Assembly: GCA_027021615.1 (NCBI GenBank)
Contig: JALUTY010000037.1
Coordinates: forward strand, 1 to 49,064
Reading direction: 5' to 3'
Source of the DNA: a bacterium
GTDB lineage: Bacteria > Desulfobacterota > Deferrisomatia > Deferrisomatales > Deferrisomataceae
Length of the DNA: 49,064 nt
Every line of letters begins with the position of its first letter. Position 1 is the first letter of the stretch. Position numbers and translations under genes: made by a program. Below are positions 24,859 to 36,363 of the stretch, one piece after another. The notes under the pieces are model-generated. The model was not told where the DNA came from and searched no databases. It saw only the letters and a list, made by a program, of their open reading frames with translations.

Positions 24859-27800
24859 ATGGATCGGAAACAGATCGCGGAGAACGCCCAGGTGGTGGAC
24901 GAGAAAGGCGTAAGCCGCCGGGGCTTCCTGAAGTGCGGTGCGTTCCTGGGTGGCTCGGCCATCCTGGCCTCGAAGCTGGGCTGGGCCGTGGACCTGGTGC
25001 GCCGGGCCGAGGCCGGCCAGCTCAAGCCCGGCGAGGAGCTGGAGCTGGCCCGGGCCGAGAACGTGCTCTACTCCGTGTGCCTGCAGTGCCACACGGCCTG
25101 TACGATCCAGGGCCGGATCCTGGACGGGGTGCTCGTGAAGATCGGCGGGAACCCGTACAGCCCCATGAACCTGCTGCCCCAGCTTCCCTACGCCACGAGC
25201 CCTTTCGACGCGGCCCGGGTCGAGGCGCGGCTGTGCCCCAAGGGCCAGGCCGGAATCCAGTCCCTTTATGATCCCTACCGCATCGTCAAGGTGCTCAAGC
25301 GGGCCGGGAAGCGCGGGGAGAACAAGTGGCGGGTCATCCCGTTCCACCAGGCCGTGGACGAGATCGTCAACGGCGGCTACCTGTTCTCCGACGTTCCCGG
25401 CGAGGAGCGCCGGTACGTGAAGGGGTTGAGGGAGACCTACGCCCTGCGCGACGCCAAGCTGGCCAAGGCCATGGCTGCCGACGCCAAGGCCGTGGCGAAG
25501 AAGAAGATCACCGTTGCGGAGTTCAAAAAGAGGTACGCCGACCACCTGGACCTCCTGATCGACCCGGATCACCCGGACCTGGGCCCGAAGAACAACCGGT
25601 TCGTGTTCATGGCCGGCCGGATCGAGCACGGCCGCAAGGAGTTCGCGAAGCGCTGGCTCAAGGACAGCTTCGGCAGTGTGAACTGGTACGAGCACACCAC
25701 GATCTGCGAGCAGAGCCACCACATCGCCTACAACGAGATGACGAGGGCGTGGAAGAAGGGGAAATGGGGCAAGGGCAAGCACCACATGAAGCCCGACGCC
25801 TTGAACTCCCGGTACATCCTGTTCTTCGGCACGGGTGCGTTCGAGGCGAACTTTGGTCCCACGAACATGGCCGAGAAGATCACCGAGGGCATCGCCTCGG
25901 GCCGGCTCAAGATCGCGGTGGCCGACCCGCGGTTCTCCAAGACCGCGGCCAAGGCGTCGAAGTGGCTGCCCCTCAAACCCGGCACCGACGCGGCCCTGGC
26001 GTTCGGCATGATCCGCTGGATCCTCGACAGCAAGCGCTACGACGAGCGCTACCTGCGCTCCGCCAACAAGGCCGCCGCCCACGAGGCCGGCGAGACCACC
26101 TGGACCAACGCCACCTGGCTGGTGAAGATCGGAGAGGACGGCCCCGGGGCCCTGCTGCGGGCCGACGAGGCCGGCGTAGGCGGCAAGGACGAGTTCGTGG
26201 TGGCGGTGGACGGCAAGCTGGCCGCCGTCGACCCCAACAGCGGCAAGGACCCCGTGGTGGGAGACCTCTACCACGAGGGCGAGGTGAACGGCGTGAGGGT
26301 CAAGAGCGTGTTCCAGCTCCTGACCGAGCGGGCGAGGGCGCGCTCCGTGGCCGAGTGGGCCGAGGAGTGCGGGCTCCCGGCGTCGGACGTGGAGGCCGTG
26401 GCCAAGGAGTTCACCTCCTACGGCAAGCAGGCCGTGGCCGAGCTCTACCGCGGGCCCGTGCAGCACACCAACGGCTACTACAACGGCCAGGCCATCATCA
26501 CCCTGAACCTGCTGGTGGGGAACCCCGACTGGAAGGGCGGGCTCCAGAAGGGCGGGGGCCACTGGCACGAGGACGGCAGCAAGAAGGACCAGCCGTTCAA
26601 CCTGAAGAAGCTCTATGCTTCCAAGCTCAAGAGCTTCGGGGTCACCTTGACCCGGGAGAAGCACCGGTACGAGGAGTCCACCCTGTTCGAGGGCTATCCG
26701 GCCAAGCGCTGCTGGTACCCGTTCACGGGGAACGTGTACCAGGAGATCATCCCCTCGGCCGGCATGGGGTACCCCTACTCGATCGATGCTCTGTTCCTCC
26801 ACAAGGGAACCCCTGCGTTCTCCGCACCGGCGGGCGACAAGAACATCCAGATCCTCCAGGACCTGGAGAGGGTGCCCCTGCTGTTCGCGTGCGACATCGT
26901 GATCGGCGAGACCTCCATGTACGCCGACTACCTGTTCCCCGACACAGCGATCTGGGAGCGCTGGGGAACCCCCCACATCACGCCCGACGTGGTGACCGCG
27001 GTGAGCAAGGTACGCCAGCCCCTGGTGAACCCGCTGACCGACGAGGTTTACGTGTACGGGGAGCGCCAGCACGTGGGCATGGAAGCCATCATGCTGGCGA
27101 TCGCCGAGCGGCTGGATCTGCCGAACTTCGGCGAGGACGCCTTCGGCCCCGGCCAGCCCCTGAAGCGCGTGGACGACTGGTTCGTCCGGATGGTGGCCAA
27201 CCTGGCCAAGGGCGACAAGCCCGGCACCGAGGTGCCGGATGCCTCGGCCGAGGAGATCGGGCTCTTCTACAAGGCCCGCCGGCATCTTCCGGCCCACGTG
27301 TTCGACCCGGACCGGTGGAGGGCGATCGTCGGAGAGAAGCTGTGGCCCAAGGTGGTGTACGTGCTGAACCGGGGCGGCCGGTTCGAGGGCTTCGAGCGTG
27401 CCTACAAGGGCGACAAGGTGCGCCACCAGTACAAGGGCCAGTTCAACCTGTACGCCGAACACGTCGCGCTCGCCAAGCACCCGGGAACCGGCAAGCGGTT
27501 CTCGGGGCTTCCGGTGTACGAGCCGGTCAAGGACTTCCACGGCCGCCCCGTGGACGACCCCGGCTACCCGCTGCACCTCATCACCTACAAGGAGATCGTC
27601 GGCGGTCAGTCCCGCACGCCGGGCAACTACTGGAGCCAGGGGCTGATGCTGCCCGAGAACTACATCCTCATGAACTCCCGGGACGCCGAGGCCTTGGGGC
27701 TCAAGGACGGGGATCGCGCCCGGATCGTGTCGGCCTCCAACTCCGACGGTGTCTGGAACCTGCGAAACGGCCAAAAGGTGCCGATCGCGGGCAAGGTCAA

Positions 27801-28044
27801 GGTGGCCGAGGGCATCCGGCCGGGCGTGGTGGCGGTGAGCTGGCACTCGGGCCACTGGGCGTACGGGGCTTCGGACCAGATGGTGGACGGGCAGACGGTT
27901 CGGGGCGACCGCCGCCGGGCCAAGGGCCTGTGCCCCAACGCGGCCATGCGGGTCGACCCGGTCCTGGGCGACATGTGCCTCACCGACCCGATCGGCGGCT
28001 CCTCGTCGTTCTACGACACCAAGGTCAAAGTGATCCCAGCATGA
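24859..28044 (+). CDS. Tat-exported molybdopterin oxidoreductase, TtrA/SrdA/ArrA clade catalytic subunit
   Basis: This 1061-residue protein begins with a twin-arginine signal (SRRGFLK at 19-25). A [4Fe-4S] site follows (C74, C77, C81, C126). The probable molybdenum ligand is C283 in TTICEQSHH. The length, and blocks such as GKRGENKW, LGPKNNRF and SFGSVN, are closer to what I remember of tetrathionate reductase TtrA than to the roughly 850-residue ArrA; the selenate reductase SrdA is another possible relative. The ars locus and PhnD-like sensor next door favour an arsenic or other oxyanion substrate. An extra lysine- and alanine-rich insertion lies at about 183-225. The ATG follows AAGGAG. The substrate is unresolved: arsenate, tetrathionate, selenate or selenite. 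Confidence 0.88.
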   Translation: MDRKQIAENAQVVDEKGVSRRGFLKCGAFLGGSAILASKLGWAVDLVRRAEAGQLKPGEELELARAENVLYSVCLQCHTACTIQGRILDGVLVKIGGNPYSPMNLLPQLPYATSPFDAARVEARLCPKGQAGIQSLYDPYRIVKVLKRAGKRGENKWRVIPFHQAVDEIVNGGYLFSDVPGEERRYVKGLRETYALRDAKLAKAMAADAKAVAKKKITVAEFKKRYADHLDLLIDPDHPDLGPKNNRFVFMAGRIEHGRKEFAKRWLKDSFGSVNWYEHTTICEQSHHIAYNEMTRAWKKGKWGKGKHHMKPDALNSRYILFFGTGAFEANFGPTNMAEKITEGIASGRLKIAVADPRFSKTAAKASKWLPLKPGTDAALAFGMIRWILDSKRYDERYLRSANKAAAHEAGETTWTNATWLVKIGEDGPGALLRADEAGVGGKDEFVVAVDGKLAAVDPNSGKDPVVGDLYHEGEVNGVRVKSVFQLLTERARARSVAEWAEECGLPASDVEAVAKEFTSYGKQAVAELYRGPVQHTNGYYNGQAIITLNLLVGNPDWKGGLQKGGGHWHEDGSKKDQPFNLKKLYASKLKSFGVTLTREKHRYEESTLFEGYPAKRCWYPFTGNVYQEIIPSAGMGYPYSIDALFLHKGTPAFSAPAGDKNIQILQDLERVPLLFACDIVIGETSMYADYLFPDTAIWERWGTPHITPDVVTAVSKVRQPLVNPLTDEVYVYGERQHVGMEAIMLAIAERLDLPNFGEDAFGPGQPLKRVDDWFVRMVANLAKGDKPGTEVPDASAEEIGLFYKARRHLPAHVFDPDRWRAIVGEKLWPKVVYVLNRGGRFEGFERAYKGDKVRHQYKGQFNLYAEHVALAKHPGTGKRFSGLPVYEPVKDFHGRPVDDPGYPLHLITYKEIVGGQSRTPGNYWSQGLMLPENYILMNSRDAEALGLKDGDRARIVSASNSDGVWNLRNGQKVPIAGKVKVAEGIRPGVVAVSWHSGHWAYGASDQMVDGQTVRGDRRRAKGLCPNAAMRVDPVLGDMCLTDPIGGSSSFYDTKVKVIPA

Positions 28045-28062
28045 GGCCCTCGGTCTATCCTA

Positions 28063-28093
28063 GCGAGGGGGCGGGGATCTCCCGCCCCCTCGC
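28063..28093 (+). terminator. strong hairpin terminator after the reductase
   Basis: GCGAGGGGGCGGG (28063-28075) and CCCGCCCCCTCGC (28081-28093) form a perfect 13-bp stem with a 5-nt loop, 18 bp after the catalytic gene's stop and followed by CTTTG. It probably ends or attenuates the reductase message ahead of the small exported protein. Confidence 0.7.
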
Positions 28094-28114
28094 CTTTGCC
28101 GGAGGGACACGGGG

Positions 28115-28387
28115 ATGCGAGTAGGGAGAAAAAGGGGGCTCTGGTTTGCGCTGGTGGCCCTGCTTCTGTCGGCCCCAACGGGCTGGGCGGGCCAGGGAGA
28201 CACCTCCACCCACAGGAAAGGGGCACCCGCCTTGGAGGAGCCTTCTCCGCCGAGGGACGTAGGGGGACCCGAGGGCAACGAGAACCACCAGCTGCGCGGG
28301 CGGCCGAAAGCGGTTTCACCGCCGTCGGCCCTTGCTGACCCAGGGCCGGAGGACGACGGGGAAGAGGAAGAGGACTTCGGATGCTGA
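28115..28387 (+). CDS. small exported acidic protein of unknown function
   Basis: The 90-residue product starts at ATG 28115, eight bases after GGAGGG. Residues 1-25 are a basic-hydrophobic signal peptide (ending SAPTGWAG). The mature part is low-complexity, proline- and charge-rich, and ends in PEDDGEEEEDFGC with a terminal cysteine. I recognise no family. It lies between the reductase terminator and the mobAB gene on the same strand. It could be a metal- or metalloid-binding accessory, but there is no evidence beyond position and composition. Confidence 0.6.
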   Translation: MRVGRKRGLWFALVALLLSAPTGWAGQGDTSTHRKGAPALEEPSPPRDVGGPEGNENHQLRGRPKAVSPPSALADPGPEDDGEEEEDFGC

Positions 28388-28396
28388 GAATGACCC

Positions 28397-31922
<3,526 letters not shown>

Positions 31923-31927
31923 GGCCT

Positions 31928-31964
31928 CCCCCGGCCCCCCTTCCCCCCTGGGGAGGGCCGGGGG
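31928..31964. terminator. bidirectional hairpin between katG and merA
   Basis: CCCCCGGCCC (31928-31937) pairs with GGGCCGGGGG (31955-31964), a 10-bp stem between convergent genes. No T-run is present, so this is a candidate shared terminator. Confidence 0.5.
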
Positions 31965-31991
31965 GCCAGCTGCTCCGTTTGCCCGCCGGGT

Positions 31992-33398
31992 CTACTCCAC
32001 GCAGCAGCTCATGCGGTCGATGTGGCGGCGGAACGCCTGGGCCGCGATCTTGATCGCCTCCGAGTACGTGGGGAACACGTGCACGGTGTCGATCAGGTCG
32101 TCCACGGTGAGCCCGAACCGAACGGCGAGCGCGGCCTCGTGCACGATCTCGGAGGCGTGGGGGCCCAGGATGTGCACCCCCACGGCCCGGCCGGTCTCGT
32201 GGTGGGCGATCATCTTCACCAAGCCCCGGGCGTCGTTCACGGCCAGGGCCCGGGGCACCCGGTCCAGGGGCACGGTGCGGCAGGTGCAGGTGCCGTGGCG
32301 GGCCATGTACTCGGCCTCGGTCAGCCCCACGCCAGCCACCTCGGGGTCGGTGAACACGGCATAGGGCACGGTTGCCGGATCGATCGTTTTGTTCCCGCCC
32401 CCGAAGGCGTTCTCCACCGCGAGCTTCCCCTGCTTGGCCGCCACGGTCTCCAGGCACGGCGGGCCCGTCACGTCGCCGGCGGCCCACACGTGGGCAACGC
32501 TCGTGCGCAGGTGTTCGTCCACGTGCACGAACCCGCCTTGGGTCTCGACGCCCACGGCGTCGAGATTCAGGTCCTCGATGTTTCCGGTGACCCCCGTGGC
32601 CACCAGGATCTCGTCGGCCGTCAGATCCTCCTCGGTTCCGCCCTTTTCCAGGACGAGCCGTTTCCCGTCGCCCTCCCGATCCACCCGGACGACCTCTGCG
32701 CCGGTGCGGAACCCGATCCCCTCGGCTTCCAGGATTCCCTGGAGGGCCGCGGAGATCTCGGGCTCCGCGGGCGGAAGGATCCGGTCGGCCGCCTCCACCA
32801 CGGTCACCTCGGCCCCGAACCGGGCGAACAGTTGGGCGAACTCGAGGCCCAGGGCGCCGCCCCCGAGCACGGCAAGCGATCGGGGTAGCCGGTCCAAGGC
32901 CAGCGCCTCGCGGTTGGTGAGGTACCCGACCTCGGCGAGCCCCGGAACCGGCGGCACCCGGGTGCGGGAGCCCGTGGCGATGAGGATCTGCTTCCCTTCG
33001 ATCTCGCGCTCTTCCACCCGGAGCATCCGTTCCGTCATGAACGCGCCCCGGCCCTCGACCCAGGTGACGCGCCGGAGCCCCTGGAGCACGTTCCGGTAGT
33101 TCGCCTCCCGGGCCCCGGCCACGAGGCGGTCCTTGTCGGCAATCGCCTGCCGGAAGTCGAAGGCCGGGCTTGAGGCGCCCACGCTTCCGAAGCGGGGATG
33201 GCGCGCCGCATGGAGGGCACCGGCCGCGGCGAGGAGGTGCTTCGTGGGCATGCACCCCACGTTCACGCAGGTTCCCCCCATGGGAAGCCCCTGGTTCACC
33301 AGCAGGGTGCGGATCCCGCGCCGGTCGGCCTCGGTGGCCGCGGCAAACCCAGCGGCGCCGCCGCCCAAAAGGACGAGGTCGTAGGAGTCACGGGGCAT
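31992..33398 (-). CDS. merA: mercuric reductase MerA (lacking the N-terminal NmerA domain)
   Basis: This 468-residue flavoprotein has the FAD motif GGGAAGFAA, the redox-active pair C44 and C49 ([13 protein letters not shown]), the NAD(P)H motif [11 protein letters not shown], the tyrosine block [19 protein letters not shown] and the C-terminal vicinal pair C465-C466 that presents Hg(II) to the active site. The HMA-type N-terminal domain of Tn501 MerA is absent, which is common in environmental forms. It reduces Hg(II) to Hg(0) in the cytoplasm. It is the last gene of the mer set, separated from the others by a vapB on the opposite strand. Confidence 0.94.
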   Translation of the reverse strand: MPRDSYDLVLLGGGAAGFAAATEADRRGIRTLLVNQGLPMGGTCVNVGCMPTKHLLAAAGALHAARHPRFGSVGASSPAFDFRQAIADKDRLVAGAREANYRNVLQGLRRVTWVEGRGAFMTERMLRVEEREIEGKQILIATGSRTRVPPVPGLAEVGYLTNREALALDRLPRSLAVLGGGALGLEFAQLFARFGAEVTVVEAADRILPPAEPEISAALQGILEAEGIGFRTGAEVVRVDREGDGKRLVLEKGGTEEDLTADEILVATGVTGNIEDLNLDAVGVETQGGFVHVDEHLRTSVAHVWAAGDVTGPPCLETVAAKQGKLAVENAFGGGNKTIDPATVPYAVFTDPEVAGVGLTEAEYMARHGTCTCRTVPLDRVPRALAVNDARGLVKMIAHHETGRAVGVHILGPHASEIVHEAALAVRFGLTVDDLIDTVHVFPTYSEAIKIAAQAFRRHIDRMSCCVE

Positions 33399-33509
33399 CT
33401 CGCCTATCCTTTCCGGCCGAGGGCAGAAGCGGCTTCATGGGCCAGCCCGCTTGATGTCCAAGGTTCACATGTGTAAAGCCTTGTGTAACATTAAGCACGG
33501 AGGTCCACC

Positions 33510-33713
33510 ATGCCCACCAACCTGGCCATCGACGACCGACTTTTGGAGGAAGCCCGGAGCCTCGGGGGCCACAAGACCAAGAAGGCCACCGTGACCGAGG
33601 CCCTGGAAGAGTACATCCGCCACCGAAGACAGCAGCAGGTTCTCGACGAGCTGTTCGGGCGGATCGAGTACGACCCCACGTATGACTACAAGGAGCAGAG
33701 GGGGCGTACGTGA
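33510..33713 (+). CDS. VapB-type antitoxin, orphan
   Basis: This 67-residue protein has an N-terminal DNA-binding segment (NLAIDDRLLEEARSLGGHKTKKATVTEAL) of the VapB/DUF2191 antitoxin type and a C-terminal toxin-binding tail. The ATG follows GGAGG. Upstream, two GTGTAA direct repeats (33471-33488 region) may be its operator. The usual coupled vapC begins at GTG 33710 but is cut short after about ten codons. The gene lies in the middle of the mer cluster on the opposite strand. Confidence 0.8.
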   Translation: MPTNLAIDDRLLEEARSLGGHKTKKATVTEALEEYIRHRRQQQVLDELFGRIEYDPTYDYKEQRGRT

Positions 33714-33739
33714 AAGTGCTCGTTGGCACCGTTGACCCC
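33710..33739 (+). pseudogene. remnant of vapC toxin start
   Basis: The GTG overlapping the vapB stop (GTGA) begins VKVLVGTVDP, which resembles the VapC start VKVLVDT but has Gly in place of the first catalytic Asp. Homology then ends and the frame runs into the 3' end of the oppositely oriented ferredoxin gene. The toxin has evidently been deleted. Confidence 0.6.
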
Positions 33740-33743
33740 ACGC

Positions 33744-34040
33744 TCACCCGACTTCCATCGGCCGGCAGGTCATGGCGCCGCCGTCCACGGGGCAGACCTT
33801 GTGGCAGTGGCAGTCACCCATGCAGTTGCCGGGGTTCGCGACCCGGGCTTTCTTCTCCCCCTCCACCTCGACCATCTCGTAGCACCCGCCCAGGCACACG
33901 GCCGCGCACCTGCCGCAGCCCACGCATTTGGCCGGGTCCACGTCCCGCACGAACATGGGAATCCAGGGCGAGCCGTCCTGGCGACGGAAGGTGAGGTAGG
34001 CCTTCTCGGAGCCGATCCCCCCGGAGCAGCAGTCGCTCAC
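33744..34040 (-). CDS. ferredoxin with two [4Fe-4S] sites (FdxB-like) in the mer cluster
   Basis: This 98-residue protein has an N-terminal MSDCCSGG, then CVGCGRCAAVCLGGC and CMGDCHCHKVCPVDGGAMTC. The order resembles nif-type ferredoxin III. The start overlaps the merP stop, so it is coupled to merP. No nitrogenase genes are in the window. It might donate electrons to a mercury or metalloid enzyme; no precise partner can be named. Extra cysteines could also bind metal. Confidence 0.85.
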   Translation of the reverse strand: MSDCCSGGIGSEKAYLTFRRQDGSPWIPMFVRDVDPAKCVGCGRCAAVCLGGCYEMVEVEGEKKARVANPGNCMGDCHCHKVCPVDGGAMTCRPMEVG

Positions 34041-34360
34041 GGCTTCCCCCCCTCTCCCTCGGACACCGGCGCAGCCCGGAACCCCGTGGAGTTCACGGCT
34101 TCGATCAGGGCCTCCTCGCTGGTCCGGGCGGGATCGTAGGTGACCACGGCCTTCTTCTCCCGAAAGCTCACCTCCGCGGCCTCAACGCCATCGACTCTCT
34201 TCAGGGCCGCCTTCACCGAGAACGTGCACGAGGGGCAGGTCATGCCCTCCACCCGGAGCACGGCGGTGCGGCTCCCGGCGCAACCGGCGGGCCGGGGCGA
34301 TGCCGCCACCGCGCCGAGAACGAGCAGGAAAACGAACGCCACAAACCCGACTTTCTTCAT
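34037..34360 (-). CDS. merP: MerP-like periplasmic mercury-binding protein
   Basis: This 107-residue protein has a signal peptide (residues 1-25) and one HMA domain with the GMTCPSC site, followed by VKAALKRVDGVEAAEVSF. MerP binds Hg(II) in the periplasm and hands it to MerT. ATG 34360 has GGAGGTGA upstream; the earlier in-frame ATG has none. A palindromic repeat element starts 26 bp upstream and separates it from merT. Confidence 0.9.
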   Translation of the reverse strand: MKKVGFVAFVFLLVLGAVAASPRPAGCAGSRTAVLRVEGMTCPSCTFSVKAALKRVDGVEAAEVSFREKKAVVTYDPARTSEEALIEAVNSTGFRAAPVSEGEGGKP

Positions 34361-34386
34361 TCCATCACCTCCCGCCACGCTTCATC

Positions 34387-34664
34387 CCAAGTTGTGTTCA
34401 AAGCTGTCGGACCCCCTGCGCGGTGGGGTGGGGGTCTGGTGGAGCGCCGGGCGTGGCGCCTACAATCGCTGTATCCGGCACTCAGCCGACGCCTGTCCCC
34501 AGGGTGATGCCGAAAATGCCTTGTCAACGTTCGCTGTTTCAACGGCCAAGGAGCCCCAGGGCTGAGTGCCGGATGCAGCGTGAGTCGGATGCTGCACTCA
34601 CGCCCGGCCGGAACCAGGCCCCCACCCCAGCCGCCGGATGGCTCTCTGTTTGAACGCAACTTGG
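34387..34664. repeat. second palindromic MITE-like element, inserted between merT and merP
   Basis: This 278-bp unit is bounded by 16-bp terminal inverted repeats with one mismatch: CCAAGTTGTGTTCAAA and TTTGAACGCAACTTGG. Inversion extends inward in blocks for about 100 bp each side, for example GGTGGGGTGGGGG and ATCCGGCACTCAGC at both ends. Its subterminal block GGTGGGGG-CTGG-TCCGGCCGGGCG-GAGTGC also occurs in copies 1-3 of the other family, so the two are related. It starts 2 bp after the merT stop codon and encodes nothing recognisable. Confidence 0.8.
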
Positions 34665-34666
34665 TA

Positions 34667-35053
34667 TCAGCCCATCAACAGGGGCAGGAACCGAGGGAAC
34701 AAGAACAACGCTGCGGCCAGGATCGTGGCGATCCACAGGATCACCCGCTGCACCCGAAGCGACGCAGGCGCGCAGCAGGCCTCCCCGCTCCGGGGCCGCC
34801 AGTAGGCCCGGTAGAACCCGTAACCCAGAAACACCACCATCAGCCCGCCGAACCACGGCCGGTAGGGCTCGAACCGGGCCAGGGCGCCGGCCCCGCTCAC
34901 GCCCAGGAACACGGCCAGAAGCGGCCCGATGCAGCAGGCCGAGGCCAGAAGCCCGCTCAACACCGCGCCCACAGCCCCCAGAGCCGTTCCCCGAGCCGAC
35001 CGCGGGCGGGGATCCACCGGCAGGGCGCAGGCGTTGTCTTCCCGACGACTCAT
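34667..35053 (-). CDS. merT: MerT-like mercuric ion transporter
   Basis: This 128-residue protein has three predicted membrane helices. The vicinal cysteine pair in helix 1 (LASACCIGPLLAV) takes Hg(II) from MerP, and a second pair (EACCAPAS) lies in the cytoplasmic loop, as in MerT. It imports Hg(II) for reduction by MerA. It follows a thioredoxin-like gene on the same strand and is followed at once by the inserted palindromic element. Confidence 0.92.
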   Translation of the reverse strand: MSRREDNACALPVDPRPRSARGTALGAVGAVLSGLLASACCIGPLLAVFLGVSGAGALARFEPYRPWFGGLMVVFLGYGFYRAYWRPRSGEACCAPASLRVQRVILWIATILAAALFLFPRFLPLLMG

Positions 35054-35074
35054 GAGCCTCCCCCCCAGCCTACC

Positions 35075-35344
35075 TCAGGGGCACGGCGTGCCAACTCCGG
35101 AGGCCCGAAGGGCGGCCTCGTCGATGCCCCGGCCGGCGCAGCAGCCCGCGAGCTTCCCGTCCACGGCCACGGCCGGCACCGAGCTCACACCCAGGGCCTT
35201 GGCCCGGGCGGCCACGGCCGGGTCGTTCATGTCGAGCACCGTGACCTCGCAGTCCGGACACGCGAGCTTTTTCACCCGCTCCACCGCCTCCTGGCACACG
35301 GTACACCCCGCGCTGAACACCTCTACTTTGCGCTTCGCACTCAT
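35075..35344 (-). CDS. thioredoxin/glutaredoxin-like protein of the mer operon
   Basis: An 89-residue thioredoxin-fold protein with C14-TV-C17, a second CxxC-like pair (CPDC) and VPAVAVDGKLAGCCAG. It has no signal peptide. The start codon at 35344 overlaps the stop of the MerC-like gene and follows GGAGGTG. In a mercury operon it may bind Hg(II) on the cytoplasmic side or keep MerA and the transporter thiols reduced. Confidence 0.85.
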   Translation of the reverse strand: MSAKRKVEVFSAGCTVCQEAVERVKKLACPDCEVTVLDMNDPAVAARAKALGVSSVPAVAVDGKLAGCCAGRGIDEAALRASGVGTPCP

Positions 35345-35793
35345 GGCTTCACCTCCATCGGGTTTCGGCTGCGTTCCGCTGGGTGTGCTCCCTGGCCGGC
35401 CGGAACGCACGCCGGACAGGGGCCCGGCCGTTTGGGCCAGGCGTTCCAGATCGAGGCCCCGATCAGAAGAACGATGCCTGCGTACATGATCCCGTCGCTC
35501 TGCAGGCCGAACTTGCCAGCGAGAAGGACTGCCGCCCCCACCGAGCCCAGGGCGAACGGCCCGTACCCCCTGCGGGTCCGGGCCCGAAACGCCAAGGCCC
35601 ACAGGGCCACGGCCAGCCCCGCCAGGGTCAACGGCAGGAGGTAGGGGGTGTAGTTGAAGGCGCCCACGCCCAGGGCGCTCAGGAGCCCCGCGTAGGCCGG
35701 CCAGCAGGCCGGACACGTCAGCTTGGGCAGGAGCGCCACGGCCACCGCAGCGGCCGTGGCCAGCACCCCTTTGCGGGCCGTCGGCGTGTTCAT
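35341..35793 (-). CDS. small four-helix membrane protein, MerC-like
   Basis: This 150-residue protein has about four transmembrane helices, a CPAC pair in the first (LPKLTCPACWPAYAGLLSALG) and a CPAC pair in the C-terminal tail. Paired cysteines in helix 1 are typical of mercuric transporters of the MerC/MerF/MerT group. I can place it only loosely in MerC. The ATG overlaps the merR stop (ATGA), so it is the second gene of the autoregulated operon. Confidence 0.75.
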   Translation of the reverse strand: MNTPTARKGVLATAAAVAVALLPKLTCPACWPAYAGLLSALGVGAFNYTPYLLPLTLAGLAVALWALAFRARTRRGYGPFALGSVGAAVLLAGKFGLQSDGIMYAGIVLLIGASIWNAWPKRPGPCPACVPAGQGAHPAERSRNPMEVKP

Positions 35794-36242
35794 TCGTGCT
35801 CCTCCCCTTCCTCCATGGCCTCCAGGATCGGGCACTCGCTCGTGGGGCCTCGGCCCCGGCAAGCCGAGGCCAGGTCGGCCAGGGCCCGGCGCATGCGCCC
35901 GAGCGCCTCGATCTTGCGGTCGATGTCGGCCATCTTGGCCAGGGCCCGGGCGCGCACCTCGGCGCAGCTCTTCCCCGGGTCCATCCGCAGCTCCAAGAGC
36001 TCGGCGATCTCCTTGAGGGTGAACCCCAGCTCCTTGGCCCGGCGGATGAACCGGATCCGGGCCACGGTCTCGGGCGGGTAGGTCCGGCGGCCGAACATGG
36101 GCCTTTCCGGCTGCTCGATCAGGCCCCTGCGCTCGTAGAACCGCACGGTCTCCACGCCCACGCCGGCGGCCCGGGCCACCCCGCCGATGGTCAACCCCGC
36201 CCCTTCTGTTGCAGGGGGAGGGCTCTTCCGCGATCGCTCCAT
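35790..36242 (-). CDS. merR: MerR mercury-responsive activator-repressor
   Basis: This 150-residue regulator has the MerR winged HTH (LTIGGVARAAGVGVETVRFYERRGLI) and three cysteines C93, C128 and C137. Their spacing (35 and 9) equals that of Cys82, 117 and 126, the Hg(II) ligands of Tn501 MerR, so it should sense Hg(II) and not copper or zinc. A perfect MerR dyad lies 49 bp upstream of its start. It heads its own operon rather than being divergent from merT. Confidence 0.95.
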   Translation of the reverse strand: MERSRKSPPPATEGAGLTIGGVARAAGVGVETVRFYERRGLIEQPERPMFGRRTYPPETVARIRFIRRAKELGFTLKEIAELLELRMDPGKSCAEVRARALAKMADIDRKIEALGRMRRALADLASACRGRGPTSECPILEAMEEGEEHE

Positions 36243-36290
36243 GGTCGGTTCTCCCGGCGGTCAGGAGTTCGGTTGGGTTCACCATAGCAC

Positions 36291-36306
36291 CCGTACCTTG
36301 GTACGG
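36291..36306 (-). promoter_or_regulatory. mer operator (MerR dyad) and promoter
   Basis: CCGTACCTTGGTACGG is a perfect 16-bp palindrome matching the classical mer dyad (CCGTAC-N4-GTACGG). On the minus strand it lies between TTGCTT and a TATGGT-like -10 element with a stretched spacer of about 19-20 bp, the arrangement that MerR untwists on Hg(II) binding. Confidence 0.85.
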
Positions 36307-36363
36307 AAGCAAGGGCCTGGCGGCCACTTTTTCCGAAAAATGCCGACCCAGCGCGGAGCAGGG

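Noticed and set aside
33710-33994. A complete second protein after vapB
   Set aside because: Beyond about ten codons it is antisense to the ferredoxin gene and shows no PIN-domain residues, so only a toxin remnant is called.
33744-34040. Nitrogen-fixation function from the FdxB-like ferredoxin and the NifX-like protein at 39039
   Set aside because: No nif structural or assembly genes are present, and both families are common outside nitrogen fixers.
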